Source of the DNA: an uncultured Chloroflexota bacterium
GTDB taxonomy: Bacteria; Chloroflexota; Anaerolineae; Aggregatilineales; Phototrophicaceae
Direction: 5' to 3'
Length of the DNA: 17,096 nt
Assembly: GCA_937942935.1 (NCBI GenBank)
Contig: CALDGT010001098.1
Location: 1 to 17,096 of the forward strand
Shown here: piece after piece, positions 1-6,173 of the stretch
How the letters are laid out: the number at the start of each line of letters is the position of its first letter
Numbering within the stretch: the first letter of the stretch is position 1
Program-made: the position numbers and the translations under genes
The notes under the pieces: generated by a model
What the model was told of the DNA's origin: nothing
What the model saw: the letters and a program-made list of their open reading frames with translations, nothing else
Databases searched by the model: none

Positions 1-356
1 AATTCTTCCATAAGGGTAGCTTTTTCGGCAATTAAATCGGCTTCTTGCTTGTTAATCGCAGCAATTTGGTCATTAATCGTTGCAAAATAATCATGACCAA
101 ATAAAAACGGGCTGTTTAATGCTGGGGCGGCACCACTCAGACCACGACCATCAAAGCCATGACAAGAGGTGCAATTGGCGGCAAAGAGTTCTGCGCCAAA
201 TTCAATAGAACGGGCTTGGAATTGGTTATCGAATGAACGCATACGCTCGCCTTCATTGATAGCAACCCAACCAATTAAAATCATAATACCGACAAACATG
301 GTGATGCCGACGAGAATCCGATTCTCGATGCGGTCAATTAATAAACGTTGCAACAT
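1..356 (-). CDS. Membrane-anchored c-type cytochrome of the bc complex (C-terminus cut by window edge)
   Basis: The first 118 codons are visible; the gene runs off the left edge. A hydrophobic stretch at about residues 13-29 is a likely uncleaved membrane anchor. A Cys-Thr-Ser-Cys-His motif (CxxCH, plus-strand bases about 163-177) is a covalent heme c site. It is followed by a Gly-rich segment and a Pro-Ala-Leu-Asn stretch, as in class I cytochromes. The ATG has a GAGGG Shine-Dalgarno nine bases upstream. The gene lies 110 bases downstream of cytochrome b on the same strand, so it is probably the electron acceptor subunit of the quinol:cytochrome c oxidoreductase, with its heme domain outside the cytoplasmic membrane. 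Whether there is a second heme or another fused domain cannot be seen. The axial Met ligand would also lie beyond the edge. Confidence 0.88.
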   Translation of the reverse strand, partial: MLQRLLIDRIENRILVGITMFVGIMILIGWVAINEGERMRSFDNQFQARSIEFGAELFAANCTSCHGFDGRGLSGAAPALNSPFLFGHDYFATINDQIAAINKQEADLIAEKATLMEE

Positions 357-405
357 ATTTGTTTTCCCTCTGAGTCCTACATCATGAGGACATACCCTGA
401 ACAAC

Positions 406-422
406 ATCCCCCGATTGGGGAT
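406..422 (-). promoter_or_regulatory. Small hairpin in the cytochrome b-cytochrome c spacer
   Basis: A six-base-pair stem (ATCCCC against GGGGAT) with a five-base loop lies four bases from the larger hairpin at 426-456 and 50 bases upstream of the cytochrome c start. It could be an RNA processing or stability element. There is no U-tract, so a terminator is unlikely. Confidence 0.45.
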
Positions 423-425
423 ATA

Positions 426-456
426 TTAGGGCATCTGAGCAAGTCAGATACCCTAA
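426..456 (-). promoter_or_regulatory. Strong hairpin after the cytochrome b gene
   Basis: The arms TTAGGGCATCTGA and TCAGATACCCTAA enclose a five-base loop. On the minus-strand transcript the single non-Watson-Crick position becomes a G-U wobble, giving a continuous 13-pair stem. It starts 11 bases past the cytochrome b stop codon. No U-run follows, so attenuation, a processing site or 3' end protection that sets the cytochrome b to cytochrome c ratio is more likely than full termination. Confidence 0.6.
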
Positions 457-466
457 CACAATAAGT

Positions 467-2284
467 CTAGTAATTCATGAAGTAACCGCCATCACGATGG
501 ATGAATACATGGTCAATAGCGATATTGTAGACAGGTGTACCGTCTTCTTTGAGGATGGGCTTTACATTGCCATTTTCATCGAGGACCGGTTGACCATTTT
601 CGATTTCGATTGCTTCCCAAATGATAATGATATCTATCCGTTTGAGACCATCTTGATTATCGGTGACAATCACAGCGCCCCAACCGTTATAGAGTTCTTT
701 GCTTTCTTTGGAAATTTGTTGCTCATACAAGTCCATCACATACGCCAAGCGTGGGGCTTCGGTTTCTGGGACAGCACGGAAGCGGATATTGGTCGCTTCT
801 GTGTTTAGGACAGGGTTATGAGCCTCTTTTGTCAATTGTTCAGCCAATTGCTTGCCCAATTCCGACCCATACAACGATTCATTCAAAGCCGCAATCGCCG
901 CTTCTCCCATACCTTCTTCGGCAGAGAATTCGCGGGTAGTATACAAACCTGCGGGCAGTTGTTCGTATGGCACAGGGAGGATGATACCCATTTTGTTATG
1001 GGCTGGCTCATGCGCCATATAATAGAAGATTTCTTGGTCGGCAGTCGTATTCACGCCATATTCCGCAGTCCCCATATAGCTCAACACGGTGAAGCTCGAC
1101 ATAAACGAGAAGCACACGATGAGGGCAAAACGGCGGTCTGCATAACGACGGCTTGGGGCATTGTCAATATAGGGCCACACAAAGAAGATGACCAAGACAA
1201 CCGTTGGGAAGATGATACCCCAAAGCACTTTATCACCCAATTTAAGCGCACCTTGAATCCACAAGAAATACCACGGGGCGGTTGTCCCAAGTGGGGTAAT
1301 TTGTGGGTCTGCATGGGCTTCGAGTGGCGCATGATAGAACCATACACACAACACAACAAGGATGAAACTGGTCACACCAATCCACATAATTTCGCTGGTC
1401 AACACATCGGGAATAAAATACACCCGTTTGTCAAGAGGAACACGTTTAGCGGTGTCTTCACCAATATTTTCTTTTTGTGGAGGCAAGCTATGACCGTGAA
1501 TAATCACTTTATAATAGTGAACACCCGTAAAGACAAATAGCAAGGCAGGCACAGCTAATACATGGAGCAAATAGAAGCGCAACAAACCATTCGCGCCAAT
1601 ATCTGGACCACCGCGCAAGAGCAAGTTGAGGGTTTCACCGACAATCGGTGGTGGCGAGGCTTCAACCATCGAAGCGCCAATCGTTACCGCCCACAGAGCT
1701 AATTGGTCCCATGGGAGCAAGTAACCACTAAAGCTAAGGAAGAAGGTTGCAAATAACAAAATCACGCCAGAGAACCATGTGAACTGACGCGGTTTTTTAT
1801 ATGAACCGGTCATAAATGTTCGTATCATGTGTAGCGTGACGATAAGCACCATCGCCTCTGCACCCAAACGATGCAAATCGCGCATGAGTTGACCAAGTGG
1901 CACATTGCTGAGGATTGCCACCATGTTACCATAGGCAATTTGTGGCGATGGGGTGTACCACACCATCAAAAACATACCTGTAATGGTTTCAAAAAACACG
2001 AAATAAGTAGACAGCCATCCCAAACGGAAGGTTGGATACAACCCTGTCATATCTTTATGGAAAAAGCTGGGGCGCATGTGCAACCAAAAACCATCGCTAT
2101 GTGGTTGCAAACGCGGATTTGGGCGACGGCTTGGGGCTTCACCACGAAGGGCTTCACGAATATCTTGGATATTCATCCCTGCGGTGATGCTTTTTACAAT
2201 GTCGTCCACGCCTTCAAAAACTGCTCTCTTAAACCCTTTTTCCTTAATATCATCAAGGAATGAGGGAAATGGGAGTATGGACAT
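467..2284 (-). CDS. qcrB: Cytochrome b of quinol:cytochrome c oxidoreductase, full-length, with long C-terminal extension
   Basis: This is the membrane core that oxidises quinol and passes electrons over two b hemes. Heme ligand pairs are visible at His138/His152 (14 apart) and His241/His256 (15 apart, the b6-type spacing). An LPWDQ segment lies near residue 190. The b6-like part and the subunit IV-like part are fused in one chain. The Qo-site PEWY motif appears as Ala-Pro-Trp-Tyr at 336-339. I count about seven membrane helices (near 88-110, 139-158, 170-190, 235-257, 297-317, 353-372 and 386-404). The chain has 605 residues, against roughly 400-430 for usual full-length proteins. The surplus is about 60 residues at the N-terminus and about 200 hydrophilic residues after position 406, which contain no CxxCH. 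The ATG has a GGAG seven bases upstream. The gene lies between the Rieske and cytochrome c genes, so the assignment is firm; the role of the tail is unknown. Confidence 0.96.
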   Translation of the reverse strand: MSILPFPSFLDDIKEKGFKRAVFEGVDDIVKSITAGMNIQDIREALRGEAPSRRPNPRLQPHSDGFWLHMRPSFFHKDMTGLYPTFRLGWLSTYFVFFETITGMFLMVWYTPSPQIAYGNMVAILSNVPLGQLMRDLHRLGAEAMVLIVTLHMIRTFMTGSYKKPRQFTWFSGVILLFATFFLSFSGYLLPWDQLALWAVTIGASMVEASPPPIVGETLNLLLRGGPDIGANGLLRFYLLHVLAVPALLFVFTGVHYYKVIIHGHSLPPQKENIGEDTAKRVPLDKRVYFIPDVLTSEIMWIGVTSFILVVLCVWFYHAPLEAHADPQITPLGTTAPWYFLWIQGALKLGDKVLWGIIFPTVVLVIFFVWPYIDNAPSRRYADRRFALIVCFSFMSSFTVLSYMGTAEYGVNTTADQEIFYYMAHEPAHNKMGIILPVPYEQLPAGLYTTREFSAEEGMGEAAIAALNESLYGSELGKQLAEQLTKEAHNPVLNTEATNIRFRAVPETEAPRLAYVMDLYEQQISKESKELYNGWGAVIVTDNQDGLKRIDIIIIWEAIEIENGQPVLDENGNVKPILKEDGTPVYNIAIDHVFIHRDGGYFMNY

Positions 2285-2341
2285 AAGGTGACTCCTCTAA
2301 TCCGAACACATCCAAACAACTAACAGACCAACAAATCACAA

Positions 2342-2932
2342 TCATGCGCCGTGTGGCGGACCGGTAATTTTCTTACCAGAATTAACAATTACCTGAGAAA
2401 TGGTGCGTCCATTGAGCGCGATAGGGTCACGGGTTCCATTGCTAGAGGCGCTAGACCCATCAGTGAAAACCAATGTAAATTCGAGGGCATCAAGACCGCG
2501 TGGTGCTGGTCCTTCTATCCATTCGCCACCAATCTCATATTTAGACCCATGACAAGGACATTCGAAGCGATGGTTATTTTTTGACCATCCCGGTAAACAT
2601 CCTAAGTGGGTACAAATACCAAACAAAACGACAAACCCTTCATCGGTATTAGAAAGCCACATCCGACCATCGGGAATACGTGTGGGTTCTGCGTTCACTT
2701 CTGGCACAACTGAGCCATCAAAACGGAATTCCCCGCCATACTCCCCTTCTCTGAAGCGTGGGAGTAAAAACCATACCAGTCCAACGCCTGCTTGACCCAA
2801 GAGCATCACCATAGATGCCCCCCAAATGTAATACAGAAATTCTCGGCGGTTGATACCAGCAACATCCACAACAACTTGCTGTGTGGCTGTTTTTTCGACC
2901 AATGCGCCTTTTGTACCAGTGGCAGTTGCCAT
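2342..2932 (-). CDS. qcrA: Rieske iron-sulfur protein of the bc complex
   Basis: The protein has 196 residues and carries the 2Fe-2S cluster that takes electrons from quinol. Box 1 is CTHLGC (ligands Cys107 and His109) and box 2 is CPCHGS (ligands Cys125 and His128). Cys112 and Cys127 are placed for the usual disulfide. Arg29-Arg30-x-Phe-Leu followed by a hydrophobic segment (about 33-58) is a Tat-type signal anchor, expected for a protein exported with its cluster. I chose the ATG at 2932 because GGAGG lies five bases upstream. An in-frame TTG at 2980 would add 16 residues but has no Shine-Dalgarno and falls almost at the predicted transcription start. Ser130 and Tyr132 after box 2 are both present; in mitochondrial-type proteins they raise the cluster potential. 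This is the first gene of the operon, 57 bases before cytochrome b. Confidence 0.96.
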   Translation of the reverse strand: MATATGTKGALVEKTATQQVVVDVAGINRREFLYYIWGASMVMLLGQAGVGLVWFLLPRFREGEYGGEFRFDGSVVPEVNAEPTRIPDGRMWLSNTDEGFVVLFGICTHLGCLPGWSKNNHRFECPCHGSKYEIGGEWIEGPAPRGLDALEFTLVFTDGSSASSNGTRDPIALNGRTISQVIVNSGKKITGPPHGA

Positions 2933-2989
2933 GCCATCCTCCACAATAAATCTGTTGCTCAGGGTGTTTCGTAAATTCAATTTAACTCA

Positions 2990-3019
2990 ATAATAACCAA
3001 AACACACTTACTATGACAA
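2990..3019 (-). promoter_or_regulatory. Sigma-70-like promoter of the Rieske/cytochrome b/cytochrome c operon
   Basis: Read on the minus strand, a -35 box TTGTCA (3014-3019) and a -10 box TATTAT (2990-2995) are separated by 18 bases; each matches consensus at five of six positions. The start point would be near 2983, giving a leader of about 50 bases before the Rieske ATG. Confidence 0.5.
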
Positions 3020-3023
3020 ATAT

Positions 3024-3056
3024 CCAAGCAAACCAAGTAATAACTTGGTTGTTTGG
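3024..3056. repeat. Inverted repeat upstream of the bc operon promoter
   Basis: The core is a perfect eight-base inverted repeat, AACCAAGT and ACTTGGTT, with AATA between (3031-3050). It extends outward to CCAA/TTGG with one bulge and one mismatch. It lies directly upstream of the predicted -35 box of the Rieske operon and inside the divergent gap to the corA-like gene. It fits an activator or repressor binding site. The regulator is not known. Confidence 0.4.
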
Positions 3057-3183
3057 CGTTTTGTCCGTTAAATATATCACAAGCGATAGGGTGTGTCAAA
3101 AATGATTTGCCATAAAAACGTGCTTGTGACAAAATAGAGATGATAATTTGCTGTGCTAACAAAGAAAAGCGATGTAATCGGCT

Positions 3184-4101
3184 ATGGCACTCAAAACGCT
3201 TGTCTATAAATCTATCAAGTGGCTCGATATTCGCACCCCTACCCCAGAAGAAATTAAAGCCATTGGGACACTTTATCCTTTCGTCCATCCACTCAATATC
3301 GAGGATATGCTCTCTCCAAATGAGCGCCCCAAAATGGATGTTGAAGACGATTATATTTTTATCGTCCTCCACTTTCCGTTATGGGATTCTGTGGAGCGCC
3401 TCACACGGGCGCGAGAAGTCAATTTTTTGGTGATGAAAAATGTGGTCATCACCATTCACGATGGCTCGCTCAAACCCCTCGTCAATTTATTTGATAGATG
3501 CGGTTCAGACCACGCCACCCTCGAAAAATTATTAGGCAAAGGCACAGAAAACACCCTATATCACATCATAGATGGGCTGGTAGATTATATTGCCCCTATC
3601 TTACGTAAAGTAGACCTCAATATTCAAAAAATTGAAGAAAGTATTTTTAATCGAAACTCTCAAAACATCATCCGCGAAATCACATGGGTACGACGTGATA
3701 TTATCGCCTTGCGATGCATCATCCGTCAGCAAGTCCCTGTATTAACCCAAATCGCCATCCTAGACCACCCTATTCTGCCCGAAGATTCAGACCAATATTT
3801 TGGCGATGTGGTAGACCATATCGAGAAGGCGCGTGATATGATAGATGAAGATGCAGAGATTATCGTCAGCCTTGCCGATACGGTGAATACGCTCGCCAAT
3901 CATCGTGTAAACGAGGTTATCCGTGTTTTGACCGTTATTTCGGTGATTATGTTGCCACTCACGCTCATTTCGAGTGTATATGGGATGAATATCAGCCTTC
4001 CATTCGATTCACACCCATCGGCTTTTTTCATCGTCTCTGGATTCATGTTCACAACCGCAGTTGTGATGCTCGCTTTATTTCGGTATCGTCGCTGGATTTA
4101 A
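3184..4101 (+). CDS. corA: CorA-family divalent metal ion (Mg2+/Co2+) transporter
   Basis: The 305-residue length is normal for CorA. The C-terminal end has the family signature Tyr-Gly-Met-Asn at 266-269, just after the first membrane helix (about 247-266), then a second helix (about 279-298) and a basic cytoplasmic tail (Tyr-Arg-Arg-Trp-Ile). The first 240 residues form the soluble funnel domain, with a long acidic helical stretch at about 205-235. CorA proteins assemble as pentamers in the cytoplasmic membrane and admit Mg2+, sometimes Co2+ or Ni2+. An in-frame TAA three codons upstream makes this ATG the first possible one; its Shine-Dalgarno is weak. The stop is two bases before the RNase D start, so the two genes are probably cotranscribed. 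The exact ion is not decided by sequence. Confidence 0.93.
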   Translation: MALKTLVYKSIKWLDIRTPTPEEIKAIGTLYPFVHPLNIEDMLSPNERPKMDVEDDYIFIVLHFPLWDSVERLTRAREVNFLVMKNVVITIHDGSLKPLVNLFDRCGSDHATLEKLLGKGTENTLYHIIDGLVDYIAPILRKVDLNIQKIEESIFNRNSQNIIREITWVRRDIIALRCIIRQQVPVLTQIAILDHPILPEDSDQYFGDVVDHIEKARDMIDEDAEIIVSLADTVNTLANHRVNEVIRVLTVISVIMLPLTLISSVYGMNISLPFDSHPSAFFIVSGFMFTTAVVMLALFRYRRWI

Positions 4102-4103
4102 GA

Positions 4104-5258
4104 ATGCCCAAATATCCATTTCCCCCTGCCATCCTCGTCAAAACAGCCCAAACCTTAGATGAGATGGTAGACAAGTTAGCCAAAGAATCATTGATTGGCG
4201 TAGATAGCGAATCAAATAGTTTATACGCCTACCAAGAACGGGTCTGCCTCATCCAAATCTCGTCACGTACACAAGATTATCTGATAGACCCTCTTAGCAT
4301 CCCCGATTTATCACCATTGGGGAAGATTTTTGCCTCAGAAACGGTCGAAAAAGTCTTTCATGGGGCAGAATATGATATTGTCACCCTCAAACGCGATTTT
4401 GGATTCGAGTTTAATAATCTATTCGATACGATGATTGCCGCCAAAATTTGTAATGTCAACCCATTGGGGCTAAGTCATTTGCTCAAATCATTTTTGAATA
4501 TCACCATAGACAAACGGCATCAATTAGATAATTGGGGAATTCGCCCATTACCACAAGATAGCCTACTCTATGCCCAAATGGATTCGCATTATCTTCCAAA
4601 ATTGCGCGATATTCTGCTGGTTAGGCTCAAGAGTTTGCGCCGTATGCCCGATGCACAACGCGCATTTATAGCACTGACCAAACTCGCGCCATCTGTCATT
4701 CGCCAATTCGACCCCAGTGGATTTTGGAATTTGGCAGAACCACATCAATTGTCATGGCGAGAACTGGCAATTTTGCATGAGCTATACATCATGCGTGATA
4801 CTATCGCGCATACCAAAGATGCCCCACCGATGAAAATTATCACCAATCAGCAATTAATCGCATTGGCACAAACTGCACCAAAATCAACCATCCAACTCGA
4901 AAAAAGTCATATTTTGAATTATAAACAACGCAAACGCTATGCTAAAGCAGTCTTAACAGCCATCAAAGCAGGCTATGAAGCGCAATCGCTCCCCCCACCC
5001 CCAGAATTACACGGTGTCGCAAGCCTCGTCGCAGACCGCTACACTGCCCTATATACATGGCGCAAGGAACGCGCTCAACAAGATGGTGTTGAGGTGAGGT
5101 CTATTTTATCTAAAAATGTATTGCTCCAAATTGCCCAAACCCCGCCACCCGACTTAGAAAGGCTAAAGCTCATAAAAGGAATTGGCGAATTGCGGGCGCA
5201 TACCTATGGCGAAGATATTTTGCACATTTTGGAGAAATTCGATTACAATGAGGAATAG
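4104..5258 (+). CDS. rnd: Ribonuclease D (3'-5' exoribonuclease with HRDC domains)
   Basis: The 384 residues match the size of E. coli RNase D. The exonuclease domain (about 10-175) shows the DEDDy residues: Asp34 and Glu36 in a VDSES motif, Asp91 after FHGAEY, and Tyr156-x3-Asp160 in a YAQMD motif. Two helical HRDC-type regions follow at about 213-290 and 308-380. The enzyme trims tRNA precursors and other structured RNAs at the 3' end, using two metal ions. The start codon lies two bases after the corA stop without a clear Shine-Dalgarno, suggesting translational coupling. It lies two genes before tadA, so this stretch serves RNA maturation. Neither tRNA gene in this window encodes its CCA end, so 3' trimming before CCA addition is needed here. 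Confidence 0.95.
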   Translation: MPKYPFPPAILVKTAQTLDEMVDKLAKESLIGVDSESNSLYAYQERVCLIQISSRTQDYLIDPLSIPDLSPLGKIFASETVEKVFHGAEYDIVTLKRDFGFEFNNLFDTMIAAKICNVNPLGLSHLLKSFLNITIDKRHQLDNWGIRPLPQDSLLYAQMDSHYLPKLRDILLVRLKSLRRMPDAQRAFIALTKLAPSVIRQFDPSGFWNLAEPHQLSWRELAILHELYIMRDTIAHTKDAPPMKIITNQQLIALAQTAPKSTIQLEKSHILNYKQRKRYAKAVLTAIKAGYEAQSLPPPPELHGVASLVADRYTALYTWRKERAQQDGVEVRSILSKNVLLQIAQTPPPDLERLKLIKGIGELRAHTYGEDILHILEKFDYNEE

Positions 5259-5285
5259 GTAAATCAATTGAAAAGGTTTTGGTAA

Positions 5286-5711
5286 ATGTCTGTCTTTGAT
5301 AACGAATGGCGCGAGTGTCTGCGTGAGCAATATAAACACACCATCCGCCAAAATAACAAGAAAAACATAGATTCTTTGCGCGTGGTGATGAATCAAGTCG
5401 GATTTGGTGAAGATGAACTGCGCCAACTCGCGCTCATGGCGACCATGCACATTGATGATGTCACCGATGATTTTGTCCCCAATTTAGACATTTTAGATGA
5501 ACCAATCCCCGCCACCCCGCCGATTGAAGCGACCACAGGGACAGAAATTCCATTTATGCCACATCCATTAGAATGTCAATGCCCTGCTTGTGTCAATATT
5601 GTCATGACCCCTCATGACGAAGAGGGGCAACCAATCACCGACCCCGAAGCCATCGAAGAAGCCCGCGCCAAAGCCGAAAAAGACAAACCTCAGCAGATGA
5701 CCCTATTCTAA
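5286..5711 (+). CDS. Unrecognised 141-residue protein with CxCxxC and a clamp-binding-like C-terminus
   Basis: I do not recognise a named family. Residues 1-60 look helical and charged, and 65-92 are Pro/Thr/Ile-rich and probably flexible. A compact Cys97-x-Cys99-x2-Cys102 cluster follows; with only three cysteines it would need another ligand or a partner to bind metal. The last third is acidic and helical. The chain ends in Gln-Met-Thr-Leu-Phe (137-141), which resembles the bacterial sliding-clamp-binding pentapeptide (QLxLF type). The gene lies 27 bases after rnd and three bases before tadA on the same strand, so it is very likely translated from that operon. Its codon use resembles its neighbours. 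The call as a real gene is firm because of the tight spacing; the function is unknown. Confidence 0.8.
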   Translation: MSVFDNEWRECLREQYKHTIRQNNKKNIDSLRVVMNQVGFGEDELRQLALMATMHIDDVTDDFVPNLDILDEPIPATPPIEATTGTEIPFMPHPLECQCPACVNIVMTPHDEEGQPITDPEAIEEARAKAEKDKPQQMTLF

Positions 5712-5714
5712 TTT

Positions 5715-6173
5715 ATGCGCTATTCCCAAGACGATTATTTTATGCGCCTCGCCATCGAAGAAGCCATGCTCGCGCCAGCACATGGTGATATTCCAGTTGG
5801 CTCAATTATTGTTCATCGGGGTCAAGTTATCGGGCGGGGGCATAATGAACGCGAATTGCACCACGACCCAACCGCCCACGCCGAAATTGTGGCAATACGC
5901 CACGCATCGGCATTGTTGAATGACTGGCAACTGAATGAAACCACCCTCTACTGCACCTTAGAACCCTGTTGCATGTGCGCGGGCGCAATTGTGCAAGCGC
6001 GGGTTTCGCGGGTGGTGTATGGCGCCATTGACATCAAAGCGGGATGTGCGGGCAGTATTGCCGACCTGCTCCGACATCCCAAGATGACCCACACCATTGA
6101 TGTAGATGTGGGTTTATATGCCGATGAATGTGCCAATTTGCTTCATCAGTTTTTTAAGACCCTGCGTGAATAA
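5715..6173 (+). CDS. tadA: tRNA-specific adenosine deaminase (A34 to inosine)
   Basis: The 152 residues are typical of TadA. The zinc site is His55-Ala-Glu57 (Glu57 is the proton shuttle) together with Pro84-Cys85-Cys86-Met87-Cys88, where Cys85 and Cys88 bind zinc. The N-terminal helix (YFMRLAIEEA) and the IPVGSIIV strand are characteristic. The enzyme converts A34 of tRNA-Arg(ACG) to inosine and is usually essential. The ATG follows the previous stop by three bases without a Shine-Dalgarno, again suggesting coupling. The stop codon abuts the stop of the convergent GNAT gene with no bases between and no clear terminator. The closest alternative is a free-base or nucleoside deaminase; the TadA-like spacing and the RNA-related neighbours favour TadA. 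Confidence 0.95.
   Translation: MRYSQDDYFMRLAIEEAMLAPAHGDIPVGSIIVHRGQVIGRGHNERELHHDPTAHAEIVAIRHASALLNDWQLNETTLYCTLEPCCMCAGAIVQARVSRVVYGAIDIKAGCAGSIADLLRHPKMTHTIDVDVGLYADECANLLHQFFKTLRE

Noticed and set aside
374..391. Third hairpin GTCCT/AGGAC before the cytochrome c gene
   Set aside because: Five pairs with an eight-base loop is near chance; it is mentioned only beside the two stronger stems.
818..1540. Open frame of 240 codons on the plus strand opposite cytochrome b
   Set aside because: It lies wholly antisense to a certain gene, has unnatural composition rich in His, Trp and Cys, no recognisable domain and no Shine-Dalgarno; it is a shadow.
2933..2980. Longer Rieske protein starting at the TTG at 2980
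   Set aside because: There is no Shine-Dalgarno before it, it would lie only a few bases from the predicted transcript start, and the ATG at 2932 has a GGAGG at a good distance.
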